Positions 16,884-26,489 of a stretch of 64,000 nucleotides of DNA are shown piece by piece. The translations under genes and the position numbers were made by a program. A model generated the notes under the pieces. That model made no database searches, was not told the DNA's origin, and saw nothing but the letters and a program-made list of their open reading frames with translations. Origin of the DNA: Curtobacterium sp. GC_Cur_3 (GTDB lineage: Bacteria; Actinomycetota; Actinomycetes; Actinomycetales; Microbacteriaceae); assembly GCF_026544205.1 (NCBI RefSeq), contig NZ_JALNUI010000005.1, positions 62,001-126,000 of the forward strand. Reading direction: 5' to 3'. Position 1 is the first letter of the stretch; each line of letters begins with the position of its first letter.

Positions 16884-16933
16884 GTTACTCCTTCAGCCTA
16901 CCGCAGCCGACCAATATGTCAAACACCGAGGGG

Positions 16934-17990
<1,057 letters not shown>

Positions 17991-18021
17991 CTCCCGTGCC
18001 CTACGAGTCACGCCCCGCCCC

Positions 18022-18057
18022 GGTCGTCGCGCCCCGGTGTGACGGGGCGCGATGACC
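18022..18057. terminator. GC-rich bidirectional hairpin
   Basis: Arms of 14 bp (core TCGCGCCCC / GGGGCGCGA, extended by GGTC/GACC with one G-T wobble) enclose an 8-nt loop between two convergent genes (stops at 17990 and 18091). Confidence 0.7.
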
Positions 18058-18090
18058 AGAGCGGGGCGCGATGCCGACCGCCGCCGCGCG

Positions 18091-19368
18091 TTACTCGTAC
18101 CGGAGCGCCTCGATCGGGTTCTGCCGGGCCGCCCGACGTGCCGGCAGCGTGCCAGCGAGGAACGCGATGAACATCACCACGAGGATGATCGTGATCACCG
18201 AGGACGGTGCGAACTGCAGGATCTGCAGGCCCGGCAGGTCCTTGAGCAGGGTGCCCGCGAGCACGTTCGAGATCGCGGTGCCGAGCCCGATCGCGACGCC
18301 CGCCCCGATGGCGCTGCCGAGGAAGCCGATGAACACGGCCTCGAGCGAGAACAGCGTGTAGACCTTCCCGCCGCCCATGCCCATGGCTTTCATCAGGCCG
18401 ATCTCGCGGGTGCGCTCCTGCACGCTCATGAGCAGCGTGTTGATGATGCCGAACCCGGCGGCGATCAGCGCGATCACGGCGAAGGCGTTGAGCACGCCGA
18501 CGATGCCGCTGATGACCGTCTGGAACTGGCCGAGCTGGTCCTGGATCTTCTGGCCCGTGTAGCCGTCGTCCGCCAGGGCCTTCTTCACGTCGGACACGTC
18601 AGCGCCGGACTGCACCGTGGCCGAGGCGCTGGCGTACGAGGTCGCGATCGACGAGGGCTTGCCGATCTCCTGCGCGGACTGCATGGCGTCGGTCAGGGCC
18701 GTGTTCGCACCGGCGCCGCCGCCGAAGAGCGACTCGTTCTGCACGCCGACGACCCTGGCGGTGAGCGTGTGCTCCGCGCCCTGGTAGTCGTCGACCGCGA
18801 ACGTCAGGTCCTCACCCACGGCGGCCTTCGCGCTCCCGAGCCCGAGGTTCTTCAGGTAGTCGGTCGGCAGGATCACCTGGTTCGACTTCGTGTCGTCGTC
18901 GAGCTGCCTCCCCGACGCCAGGTCGGCCTTGAGCTCCCCCGCGTTGGCGGTCAGCGTGACGACGTACTTGCCGTCGTCGCCGTGCTCGGCGTACTTCGGG
19001 CTCAGTGCGACGGCCGGGCGGACAGTGCCGATGCCGTCGACGCCCTTGACCTTGTCGATGTCGGACGCCGACAGGAACCCGAACGACGCCGGACCCCGGT
19101 CGACGCTCTGGGTGGAGGCGTCCGGGTCGTACTTCGCCGGGCCGCTGTCGGTGCTCGACGAGTCGACGGCCTTCGTGATGGTCAGCGAGCCGGTGTCACC
19201 GATGGAGGCGACCTGGGTGTCGATGTAGTTGCCGACACCGGTGCCGATCGCCGAGGTCAACGTGATGGTGAACGCGCCGATGAAGATCGCGATCACGGTG
19301 AGCGTGGTGCGGAGCTTGGAGCGGAAGGTGTTGCCGACCGCGGTCCGGAGGAGGTCGAGGAAGTTCAT
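18091..19368 (-). CDS. MacB-like ABC transporter permease (FtsX domain)
   Basis: This permease of 425 residues has an N-terminal membrane helix (LRTTLTVIAIFIGAFTITL), a large extracytoplasmic MacB-PCD domain (about 45-290) and three C-terminal helices of the FtsX fold. The conserved cytoplasmic loop SVQERTREIGLMKAMG and the C-terminal PARRAARQNPIEALRYE are present. Such half-systems export peptides, lipids or drugs, or act in signalling. The start overlaps the stop of the ATPase gene (ATGA), so the two form one unit, probably repressed by the divergent TetR gene. Confidence 0.9.
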   Translation of the reverse strand: MNFLDLLRTAVGNTFRSKLRTTLTVIAIFIGAFTITLTSAIGTGVGNYIDTQVASIGDTGSLTITKAVDSSSTDSGPAKYDPDASTQSVDRGPASFGFLSASDIDKVKGVDGIGTVRPAVALSPKYAEHGDDGKYVVTLTANAGELKADLASGRQLDDDTKSNQVILPTDYLKNLGLGSAKAAVGEDLTFAVDDYQGAEHTLTARVVGVQNESLFGGGAGANTALTDAMQSAQEIGKPSSIATSYASASATVQSGADVSDVKKALADDGYTGQKIQDQLGQFQTVISGIVGVLNAFAVIALIAAGFGIINTLLMSVQERTREIGLMKAMGMGGGKVYTLFSLEAVFIGFLGSAIGAGVAIGLGTAISNVLAGTLLKDLPGLQILQFAPSSVITIILVVMFIAFLAGTLPARRAARQNPIEALRYE

Positions 19369-20129
19369 GCGGAGTGCCTCCCGTGCTGGTCGGTGGCGTC
19401 CGAGGCGGTCGCGGCGCCAGGGGACGCGACGGCGGCAGCGGGGCCGTCCGACCCGCCCACGATGAGCCCGTCGCGCACGTTGACGCTCCGGTCGCACCGC
19501 GCGGCGAGCTCCTCGTCGTGGGTGACCACGACGAGCGTGATGCCCCGCTCGCGCTGCAGGCCGAAGAGCAGGTCCTCGACGACCTGCCCGGTGTTCGTGT
19601 CGAGGTTGCCGGTCGGTTCGTCGGCGAAGATCACGCTCGGCTCCCCCACCAGCGCCCTGGCGATGACGACGCGCTGCTTCTGCCCGCCGGACAGGTCGTT
19701 GGCGTCGTTCTTGGCCTTGTCCGCCAGGTCGAGGGCGTCGAGGGCGGCCATCCCCCGGCGCTTCCGCTCGGCTCCGGAGACGCCGGCGATCTTCAGCGGC
19801 AGCACGACGTTGTCGAGCACCGTGGTCTTCGGCGTCAGGAAGAACTGCTGGAACACGAACCCGAAGGTGCTGTTCCTGGTGCGGTTGACGTCGCGGGCGC
19901 TGAGCGTCGCCGCGTCGGTGCCGTCGAGCAGCACCTGCCCGGCGGAGGGCTTGTCGAGCAGCGCCAGCAGGTGCATGAGCGTCGACTTGCCCGAACCGGA
20001 CTTGCCGACGATCGCCAGGCTCTCACCCTGGTTCACCGCGAGCGACACCCCCTTGAGCGCGTCGAACCGCGACGAGCCGCGGCCGTAGGTCCTCGTGAGG
20101 TCTCGGACCTCGAGCACGGGAGTGGTCAT
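19365..20129 (-). CDS. MacB-like ABC transporter ATP-binding protein
   Basis: This ATPase of 254 residues is of the LolD/MacB type. Walker A is GKSGSGKST, the Q-loop region FGFVFQQFFLTPKTTV, the signature LSGGQKQR, Walker B VIFADEPTGNLD and the H-loop VVTHD. The last 30 residues are an Ala/Asp-rich tail outside the ATPase core. It forms an operon with the overlapping permease. A 19-bp palindrome (20164-20182) lies 35 bp upstream of the start, between it and the divergent TetR gene, suggesting drug- or peptide-inducible control. Confidence 0.92.
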   Translation of the reverse strand: MTTPVLEVRDLTRTYGRGSSRFDALKGVSLAVNQGESLAIVGKSGSGKSTLMHLLALLDKPSAGQVLLDGTDAATLSARDVNRTRNSTFGFVFQQFFLTPKTTVLDNVVLPLKIAGVSGAERKRRGMAALDALDLADKAKNDANDLSGGQKQRVVIARALVGEPSVIFADEPTGNLDTNTGQVVEDLLFGLQRERGITLVVVTHDEELAARCDRSVNVRDGLIVGGSDGPAAAVASPGAATASDATDQHGRHSA

Positions 20130-20163
20130 GGGCCTGAGCGTAGTGGCCGATGCACGAGTGAAA

Positions 20164-20182
20164 GTTTGCATCTGCTGCAAAC
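20164..20182. promoter_or_regulatory. Candidate TetR operator between exporter and regulator genes
   Basis: GTTTGCA-TCTGC-TGCAAAC is a perfect inverted repeat with 7-bp arms, centred in the 81-bp region between the divergent ABC exporter and TetR genes. Its AT-rich arms stand out from the GC-rich surroundings, as expected for an operator overlapping both promoters. Confidence 0.65.
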
Positions 20183-20210
20183 CACGTGACGTTCCGGTTA
20201 CAGTCGTCCC

Positions 20211-20840
20211 ATGCCTGAGTCCGTCGCGCCCCCCGCACTCGGTCTCCGCGACCGCAAGCGGATCGAGACGCGCCACCGGATCGCCGAGGCCGCACGCTCG
20301 CTGGCCCTCGAGAACGACATCGACCACACCACGATCGAGCAGGTCGCCGCGCGCGCCGACATCTCGCCGCGCACCTTCTTCAACTACTTCGAGAGCAAGG
20401 AGGACGCGGTCCTCGGGCACACCGAGCTCGACCTGTCCCCCGAGGCGCTCGACGCCCACCTCCGCACCGTCGCGGGCGAACCCGCGGCGCAGGCCGTCGT
20501 GGACCTGGCGTTCCTGGTGTTCGGCGAGACGTTCGGCGACGAGCGCGAACGGCTCGCCCGCAAGGAGCTGATCGTGCGCTTCCCGCAGCTGATGCGCCGC
20601 CAGGTCAGCCGGATGACGACCGTGGCCGAGGCCATGACCGGGGCCGTCCGCACGGTCCTGGAGCGCGACCCGGCCTGGGGTCCGGAGGCGGCGACCGCGC
20701 AGGCCGCCGAGATGCTGCTCGGCATGGTGATGACCGCGCTCCGCAGCGCGGCCCGGCACGAGGGCACCGACCCGGACGAGGTCCGCAGTCGGGTGGTCGC
20801 GCTGATGCGCGACACCGCGGCCCGCATCGCAGCCGGCTGA
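20211..20840 (+). CDS. TetR/AcrR family transcriptional regulator
   Basis: This regulator of 209 residues has an N-terminal helix-turn-helix (TRHRIAEAARSLALEND, then TIEQVAARADISPRTFFNYF with the typical FFNYFxSKE). The C-terminal ligand domain follows, with no recognisable ligand signature. It is divergent from the MacB-like exporter and likely represses it and itself through the palindrome at 20164-20182. A weak -10 box TTACAG ends about 8 nt before the ATG. It is followed by a strong terminator. Confidence 0.9.
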   Translation: MPESVAPPALGLRDRKRIETRHRIAEAARSLALENDIDHTTIEQVAARADISPRTFFNYFESKEDAVLGHTELDLSPEALDAHLRTVAGEPAAQAVVDLAFLVFGETFGDERERLARKELIVRFPQLMRRQVSRMTTVAEAMTGAVRTVLERDPAWGPEAATAQAAEMLLGMVMTALRSAARHEGTDPDEVRSRVVALMRDTAARIAAG

Positions 20841-20893
20841 CGGACAGACGGGAGGCTCCCCACCGGACCGGTGGGGAGCCTCCCGTCTGTCCG
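20841..20893. terminator. Long palindromic terminator between convergent genes (GGAGGC family)
   Basis: Arms of about 25 bp, beginning CGGACAGACGGGAGGCTCCC and ending in its inverted complement, enclose a tiny loop. It begins at the TetR stop codon and ends 8 bp before the permease stop. Confidence 0.88.
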
Positions 20894-20900
20894 TGGTCCG

Positions 20901-22169
20901 TCAGGCGGCGCCGTGGCTGGCGCGGCTGCGTCGCGAGAGCGAGTCGATGATGACCGCGAGCAGGAGCACCGCGCCGGTGATCATGTAGCGGATCGACGAG
21001 TCGAGGCTGAGCAGGGTCAGGCCGTTCGAGATCGACTGGATCACGATGATGCCGAGCAGGGCCGACCAGGCGCTGCCTCGACCACCGAACAGGCTCGTGC
21101 CGCCGATCACCGCAGCGGCGATCGCGTTGAGGTTCGTGTCGCCGGCACCCGAGGACAGGCTCGCGGAGTTGAGGCGTGCCGCGGCCAGGATCCCGCCGAT
21201 CGTGGCGAACAGCGAGGTGAGCACGAAGACCGAGATGTAGATCCGGTTCACCCGGATGCCCGAGCGCCGAGCGGCCTCGACGTTGCCGCCGACCGCGAAG
21301 ACCGAGCGGCCCCAGCGGGTGCGCTTCAGCATGAAGTTCATGAGCACGACGAGCACGACGAAGAACACGAACGAGGTGCCCGTGCCGAAGTCGCGCGACA
21401 GGTACCAGACCATGACGCCGAGGCCGATGAACAGCGCGAGCGACTTGGCGATCGTCAGCGACATCGCGCCCGTCGACAGCCCGGCACGGCGTCGACGACC
21501 GGCACGGCGGACCTCGGTGACGAACAGGCCACCGGCCGCGACCGCGGCGAGCAGGTACGCGAGCCACGGGGGCAGGTACGACGCCGAGGCGAACTGCACG
21601 ATCGGCGACGAGTACGGCAGGTTGATCGAGCCGTTCGGACCGAGGATGAGCAGCTGCAGGCCGAGGAAGCCGAGCAGCCCCGCGAGCGTGATGACGAAGC
21701 TCGGGACGCCGAACCGGGTGAAGAGCAGGCCGTAGAGCAGGCCGGCGGCGGCACCGACGGCGAGCGCCACGACGAGCACGAGCCACAGCGGCCAGCCGAG
21801 CGTCGTCAGTCCCTGGCCGAGGATCGCGGCCGAGAGCCCGCTGACGCTGCCGACGGAGAGGTCGATCTCGCCGAGGAGCAGGACCAGCACGATGCCGATC
21901 GCGATGGTGCCGACCGCGGCGCACTGCAGCGCGAGGTTGACGAGGTTGCCGGGCGACAGGAAGTCCGGCGACAGGGCCTGGAACACCGCCCAGATCACCA
22001 CGAGGCCGACGACCACGGGCAGGGAGCCGATGTCACCGCCGCGGACCCGGCGGACGAAGGCCTTCGCGGCCCCGCCGATCCCCTGGTCGCGGAGCAGTCG
22101 CTCGTCCTGCAGGTCGGCCGCTGACGGGGTGGGCGTCGCGGCGGTCAGGGTCTCGTCGGCCTTGCTCAT
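20901..22169 (-). CDS. Xylose-type sugar ABC transporter permease (CUT2, XylH-like)
   Basis: This permease of 422 residues has about ten hydrophobic segments after a 50-residue cytoplasmic N-terminus. Family features include LGEIDLSVGSVSGLSAAILG, AVGGNVEAARRSGI (the EAA-like loop of CUT2 permeases) and GGTSLFGGRGSAWSALLG. The length is that of XylH rather than the shorter RbsC. It is the third gene of the unit (binding protein, ATPase, permease); its ATG overlaps the ATPase stop. It most likely imports xylose or a related pentose or hexose. Confidence 0.9.
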   Translation of the reverse strand: MSKADETLTAATPTPSAADLQDERLLRDQGIGGAAKAFVRRVRGGDIGSLPVVVGLVVIWAVFQALSPDFLSPGNLVNLALQCAAVGTIAIGIVLVLLLGEIDLSVGSVSGLSAAILGQGLTTLGWPLWLVLVVALAVGAAAGLLYGLLFTRFGVPSFVITLAGLLGFLGLQLLILGPNGSINLPYSSPIVQFASASYLPPWLAYLLAAVAAGGLFVTEVRRAGRRRRAGLSTGAMSLTIAKSLALFIGLGVMVWYLSRDFGTGTSFVFFVVLVVLMNFMLKRTRWGRSVFAVGGNVEAARRSGIRVNRIYISVFVLTSLFATIGGILAAARLNSASLSSGAGDTNLNAIAAAVIGGTSLFGGRGSAWSALLGIIVIQSISNGLTLLSLDSSIRYMITGAVLLLAVIIDSLSRRSRASHGAA

Positions 22170-22975
22170 GCGGTGGTCTCCTGCTCGGTCCTGGCGGCGG
22201 CGCGACGGGTGACGGCGTTGTCGGTCGCTCCGGTGATGGCCGCGATGATCTCCTCGTAGGAGACGTCGTCGATGCGGAACGTGCCGTTGTTCCGGCCGAG
22301 GCGGAGCACCGCGACCCGGTCGGCGACGGCCTGCACGTCCGCGAGGTTGTGGCTGATGAGCACGACGCCGAGGCCGCGCTCACGGAGTCGTTCGACGAGG
22401 TTGAGCACCTCGGCGGTCTGGGCGACCCCGAGCGCTGCGGTCGGCTCGTCGAGGACGACCACCTGCGGGTTGCCGATGAGCGACCGGGCGATGGCGACCG
22501 TCTGGCGCTGGCCGCCGGAGAGCGAGGCGATCGGGATGCGCACGGACGGGATCCGCGCGGCGAGCTGCTGCAGGAGCTCCCACGAGCGGCGTTCCATCTC
22601 CTCCTCGTCGAGGAAGGGGTGGCTGATCTCGCGGCCGAGGAACAGGTTCGACACGACGTCGAGGTTGTCCGCGAGCGCGAGGTCCTGGAACACGGTGGCG
22701 ATGCCGAGCGACTGGGCGGCCGCCGGGTTCGGGACGGTGACCTCCTCGCCGTTGAAGGTGATCGTGCCGCCGTCGGGCGTGTAGACGCCGGCGAGGATCT
22801 TCACGAACGTGGACTTGCCGGCGCCGTTGTCGCCGACGATGGCGATCACCTCGCCCGCGTGCACGTCGAAGTCGATGTCGCTGAGGGCCTGGACGGCGCC
22901 GAACCGCTTCGTGATCCCGCGGAGGGACATCACCGGCTCGGAGGTGGGGTGTGCTGCTGGGGACTCGTTGCTCAC
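22166..22975 (-). CDS. Sugar ABC transporter ATP-binding protein (single-domain, CUT2)
   Basis: This ATPase of 269 residues has Walker A VGDNGAGKST, signature LSGGQRQT, Walker B VVLDEPTAALG and H-loop ISHN. CUT2 sugar ATPases such as XylG and RbsA usually have two fused domains of about 500 residues; this one has a single domain, as in FrcA-type systems, so it would act as a homodimer. The start is GTG at 22975. The stop overlaps the permease start (ATGA). It is separated from the upstream binding-protein gene by a hairpin that may reduce its expression. Confidence 0.9.
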   Translation of the reverse strand: MSNESPAAHPTSEPVMSLRGITKRFGAVQALSDIDFDVHAGEVIAIVGDNGAGKSTFVKILAGVYTPDGGTITFNGEEVTVPNPAAAQSLGIATVFQDLALADNLDVVSNLFLGREISHPFLDEEEMERRSWELLQQLAARIPSVRIPIASLSGGQRQTVAIARSLIGNPQVVVLDEPTAALGVAQTAEVLNLVERLRERGLGVVLISHNLADVQAVADRVAVLRLGRNNGTFRIDDVSYEEIIAAITGATDNAVTRRAAARTEQETTA

Positions 22976-22998
22976 GGGGTCGTCCTCGATCGGTGGGG

Positions 22999-23027
22999 CC
23001 CGCCCGGTCCGCGTGGGACCGGGCGGG
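22999..23027 (-). terminator. Intra-operon hairpin after the sugar-binding protein gene
   Basis: Perfect 12-bp arms CCCGCCCGGTCC and GGACCGGGCGGG with a 5-nt loop lie 13 bp past the binding-protein stop and before the ATPase gene. It probably acts as a partial terminator or 3'-end stabiliser that keeps binding protein in excess over the membrane components. Confidence 0.65.
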
Positions 23028-23039
23028 CGGTTGTTCGGA

Positions 23040-24155
23040 CTAGTTGATGCCGGCGGTGGAGCAGGCGGCGGCGTACTGCGACGTGCAGACCTGCTTCGTC
23101 GTGTAGAGGCCGTCCTTGATCACCGTGTCCTGGACGTTGTCCGTCGTGACGGCCACCGGGTCGAGCAGGGTCGAGGGCACGCTGTCGCCCTTGGCGGTCT
23201 TCACGGTCGAGTCACCCTTCGGCGACTTGCCCTGGGCGAACTGGATCGCCAGGTCCGCGGCCTGCGAGGCCTCGGGCTTGAACGCCTTGTAGACGGTCAT
23301 GTACTGCTCCCCCGAGAGGATCCGCTGGATGCCCGCGAGCGACGCGTCCTGTCCGGTGACCGGGGGCAGCGTCTTCACGCCGCTCGACTTGAGCGCCGCG
23401 ATCACACCGCCGCCGGTGTCGTCGTTCGCCGCGTAGACGCCGGTGATCTTGTCCGCGCCGAGCTTGCTGATCTGCCCGGAGGCCCAGTCCTGCGCCTTGG
23501 CGGGGTCCCAACCGGGTGTGTCGTACTCGGCGAGCACCTTGTAGTCGCTCTTGTCGATGACCGAGTGCGCGCCCTTCTTGAACTGGGACGCGTTGTTGTC
23601 GGTCGGCGAGCCGTTGACCATGATGATCCCCGAGCCGGCCGGCACCTTCTTCGCCTTGAGGGCGTCCACGAGGGCCTGCCCCTGGAGCTGTCCGACCTTC
23701 TCGTTGTCGAACGAGATGTAGTAGCTCAGGTCCGGGCTGTCGATGAGCCGGTCGTAGGAGATGACCGGGACCTTCTTCGCCTTGGCCTGCTGGACGATGG
23801 ACGCTGCCGCCTCGCCGTCGAACGGGTCGAGGACCAGGACCTTGACGCCCTGCGTGAGCATCGACTGCGCCTGCTGGAGCTGCTTCGACGCGTCACCGTC
23901 GGCGTTGGCGTAGACGACCGAGCAGCCGCTGCACTGCTTCTTGATCTCGGCGGTGAAGAGCGGACGGTCGGCGCTGGCGTATCGGGCGGTGACCGAGTCG
24001 GGCAGGAGCAGCCCGATCTTGGCCTTCGAGGCGTCGCCGCCGCCGCTGCCGGACCCCGTTCCGGCACCGGCACCGTTCGAGCAGCCCGCCAGGGTGGTGA
24101 TCGCGATCAGGAGCGCGCCGACGCCGAGCATGGCGCGTGTGGTGGATTTCTTCAT
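23040..24155 (-). CDS. Xylose/ChvE-type sugar ABC transporter substrate-binding lipoprotein
   Basis: This lipoprotein of 371 residues has a signal peptide MKKSTTRAMLGVGALLIAI with lipobox TLAGC, then a Gly/Ser linker. The periplasmic-binding-protein fold (type I) shows the XylF/ChvE signature VPVISYDRLI, with DGDASKQLQQAQSML before it and TGQDASLAGIQRILSGEQYM in the second lobe. Two Cys pairs (KQCSGC; VCTSQYAAAC) may form disulfides. GGAGG lies 8 nt before the start at 24155. It is the first gene of the transporter unit. The neighbouring ROK regulator has the XylR-like layout, supporting a xylose or related substrate. Confidence 0.9.
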   Translation of the reverse strand: MKKSTTRAMLGVGALLIAITTLAGCSNGAGAGTGSGSGGGDASKAKIGLLLPDSVTARYASADRPLFTAEIKKQCSGCSVVYANADGDASKQLQQAQSMLTQGVKVLVLDPFDGEAAASIVQQAKAKKVPVISYDRLIDSPDLSYYISFDNEKVGQLQGQALVDALKAKKVPAGSGIIMVNGSPTDNNASQFKKGAHSVIDKSDYKVLAEYDTPGWDPAKAQDWASGQISKLGADKITGVYAANDDTGGGVIAALKSSGVKTLPPVTGQDASLAGIQRILSGEQYMTVYKAFKPEASQAADLAIQFAQGKSPKGDSTVKTAKGDSVPSTLLDPVAVTTDNVQDTVIKDGLYTTKQVCTSQYAAACSTAGIN

Positions 24156-24255
24156 TGAAACGTCCTCCGACAGGTGGACCGCCCACGTTGGCGGTGCCCT
24201 GAGTGTGCCAGCGGGCGTTCTTGGCTGCAAGAGTTGAACGCAAGGGGTGCGGCCC

Positions 24256-24288
24256 GTGACGAAATCGTTATCGAAGGAGGTTCGTCAC
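24256..24288. repeat. Inverted repeat between the ROK regulator and the sugar transporter
   Basis: GTGACGAA (24256-24263) and TTCGTCAC (24281-24288) are perfect inverted arms around 17 nt that include TCGTTATCGA. It covers the stop of the ROK gene and lies about 100 bp upstream of the transporter start. It could be the ROK terminator or a ROK operator. Confidence 0.4.
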
Positions 24289-25457
24289 CTCGCTCGGGTG
24301 ACGTCCACCGCCTCGATCGCCACGGCGAGGGCCCCGGTGACGGCGGCCTTCTCGCCGAGCTGCCCCTGCACGACGTCGGGGGTGCCGTCCGCGTCGATGA
24401 TGAGCATCGACTCGAGGGCGTGCCGCATCGGGCCGAGCAGGAGCTCTCCGGCGCGGGCGAACTCCCCCGTGACGACGACCCGCTCGGGGTCCAGCACGTT
24501 GCAGAGCCCGACCGCCGCGGTGCCGATCGCCCGCCCGGCGTCCGCCACCGCGCGGATGCAGGTCGGGTCGCCGGACATCGCCCGCAGGATCAGGTCGGTC
24601 AGCTTCAGCGTGCCCACCTCGTCCCGGACGGACTCGAGGACCGCTGGGGCGCCGGCGACGGCCTCCAGGCACCCGCGGTTCCCACAGCGGCAGATGGGTC
24701 CGTGCGGCACCACGGGCGTGTGTCCGAACTCGCCCGCGACGCCGTGGTGGCCGCGGAACAGCCGGCCGTCGAGCACCAGCCCGGCGCCGATGCCGTTGCC
24801 GACGTCGAGCGTGACGACGGTGCTCCGGCCGCGCCCCGCGCCGCTGCGGTGCTCCGCGAGGGCCGACAGGGTGGCGGCGTTGTCGAGCTGCACGGGCTTG
24901 CCGAGCCGCTCGCCGAGGGACTTCCCGATCGCGATGCCGTCCCACCCGCGGAGGATCCCGCCGCGCGCGGTCATCCCCGTGCGCTTGTCGATCGGGGCGG
25001 CCACCGCGAGCCCGACCGACAGGACCTCGGCCATGGACGAGTCCACCGACTCGGCCATGTCCATCACGAGCAGGGCGGCCTTGTCGAGCTCGGCGTCGGC
25101 GCGGTGGTCACGGGCCAGGGGCATGTGCCGCTCGGCCAGCACGGCGCCGTTGAGGTCGGACAGCGCCACGCGGAGGTGCCGCGGCGCGACGTGCACCCCG
25201 GCGACGAGCCCGAGGCCGTGCGGCAGCGTCACCCGGAGGGCCCGGCGCCCGCTCGAGGTGCTCGGGGTGGCGTGCAGGGCGCCCGTGGCGACGAGCTCCT
25301 TGACGATGTTCGACACCGTGGCCGGCGAGAGCCCCGTCGCGCCCGCCAGCTCGACCTGGGTCAGTCCCCCGTGGCGCTTGACGGCCTCGACCACCCGTCC
25401 CCGGTTGGCTTCACGCAGTGAAGCTTGGCTGCCCGGACTCCGGCGTGGTTCTGACAC
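24285..25457 (-). CDS. ROK family transcriptional repressor (XylR-like)
   Basis: This protein of 390 residues has an N-terminal MarR-like helix-turn-helix (LTQVELAGATGLSPATVSNI) and a ROK sugar-sensing domain. The latter shows GVAGEFGHTPVV and the zinc cluster CRCGNRGCLEA, both intact. The kinase phosphate loop is weak, as in repressors (VAGVHVAPRHLRV). Such proteins bind free sugar and leave the operator. The start is GTG at 25457 with TACGCT 6 nt upstream (leaderless). It is directly upstream of, and collinear with, the sugar ABC unit and is its likely regulator. Confidence 0.9.
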   Translation of the reverse strand: MSEPRRSPGSQASLREANRGRVVEAVKRHGGLTQVELAGATGLSPATVSNIVKELVATGALHATPSTSSGRRALRVTLPHGLGLVAGVHVAPRHLRVALSDLNGAVLAERHMPLARDHRADAELDKAALLVMDMAESVDSSMAEVLSVGLAVAAPIDKRTGMTARGGILRGWDGIAIGKSLGERLGKPVQLDNAATLSALAEHRSGAGRGRSTVVTLDVGNGIGAGLVLDGRLFRGHHGVAGEFGHTPVVPHGPICRCGNRGCLEAVAGAPAVLESVRDEVGTLKLTDLILRAMSGDPTCIRAVADAGRAIGTAAVGLCNVLDPERVVVTGEFARAGELLLGPMRHALESMLIIDADGTPDVVQGQLGEKAAVTGALAVAIEAVDVTRAR

Positions 25458-25484
25458 GGGGACAGCGTAACCGGGGGCGTCCGG

Positions 25485-26489
25485 CTACTTCGTGATGAAG
25501 CCTTCCTTGACCATCCAGTCGAAGGCGGCGTCCACCGGCTCGCGACCCTCGACGTCGACCTGCCGGTTGAGCTCCTGCAGCACGGCGTCGGTCAGCTTCG
25601 GGGAGATCTGGTCGTAGATGCCCTCGAGCTGCGGGTACTCCTCGAGCGTCACGCTGTCGAGCACGGGCGCGACGTTGTACGCCGGGAAGAAGCCCTCGTC
25701 ATCCTCGAGCACCTGCAGCCCGAGCGACTTGATGCGGCCATCGGTGGTGAAGACCTCGCCGAAGTTGCACGTCCCGCGGTCGGTCGCCGTGTACACGGTG
25801 CCGGTGTCGAGGATGTCGACGTTGCGCTTCGGGATCGCCCCGTCGCCGGAGCCACCGAGCTGCATGCCGTACTTCGCGAGCATCGGCTTGAACCCGTCGG
25901 CGCGGGAGTTGAACTCGGACTCGACGCAGAACGTGCGGTCCTCCGCGGGCAGGTCGGCGATCTGCGAGAGCTTCGTGATGCCGCCGAGGCCCTTGACCGC
26001 CTCCTTCCGCACCGCGAACGCGTACGTGTTGTTCATCGGCGCCGGCGGCAGCCAGGTGAGGCCGTTGCCGGCGTCCTCGTCCTTGACCGCCTGGTACTGC
26101 TCCTGCTTGTCCGGGATGCCCTCCTTGTGGCCCATGTAGGTCAGCCACGCGGTGCCGGTGTACTCGTACGTCATGTCGGCGTCGTGTCCGGTCATGAGCT
26201 GCCGCACGGCGACGCTGCCCGGGACGTTCGTCTCGTCGGTCACCTGGAACCCGGCGGCCTTCGCGGCGAGCACGGCGATCTTGCCGAGCACGAGCTGCTC
26301 GGTGAAGTTCTTCGACGTGACGGTGATGTGGGCGTCCTCGGGCAGGTCGGCGATCCGCTTGATGGTGCCGGGCTCGGCCGCGGGGACGAACGAGGTCGCC
26401 GGCTGCAGGCCGCACCCGGTCAGGGCGAGGGCGGCGGCACCGGCGACGAGGGTCGCGGCGATCCGACGGGTGCGCTTCGTGCGGGTCAT
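25485..26489 (-). CDS. Glycine betaine/choline-type ABC transporter substrate-binding lipoprotein (OpuBC/OpuCC-like)
   Basis: This lipoprotein of 334 residues has a signal peptide and lipobox LALTGC. The mature domain begins ITVTSKNFTEQLVLGKI, the hallmark of the OsmF/OpuBC family. It continues with TGHDADMTYEYTGTAW and ends ELNRQVDVEGREPVDAAFDW. It would capture a quaternary ammonium compatible solute for osmoprotection. It is the last gene of a permease-ATPase-permease-binding protein operon, with the start overlapping the upstream permease stop by 4 bp. Confidence 0.9.
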   Translation of the reverse strand: MTRTKRTRRIAATLVAGAAALALTGCGLQPATSFVPAAEPGTIKRIADLPEDAHITVTSKNFTEQLVLGKIAVLAAKAAGFQVTDETNVPGSVAVRQLMTGHDADMTYEYTGTAWLTYMGHKEGIPDKQEQYQAVKDEDAGNGLTWLPPAPMNNTYAFAVRKEAVKGLGGITKLSQIADLPAEDRTFCVESEFNSRADGFKPMLAKYGMQLGGSGDGAIPKRNVDILDTGTVYTATDRGTCNFGEVFTTDGRIKSLGLQVLEDDEGFFPAYNVAPVLDSVTLEEYPQLEGIYDQISPKLTDAVLQELNRQVDVEGREPVDAAFDWMVKEGFITK

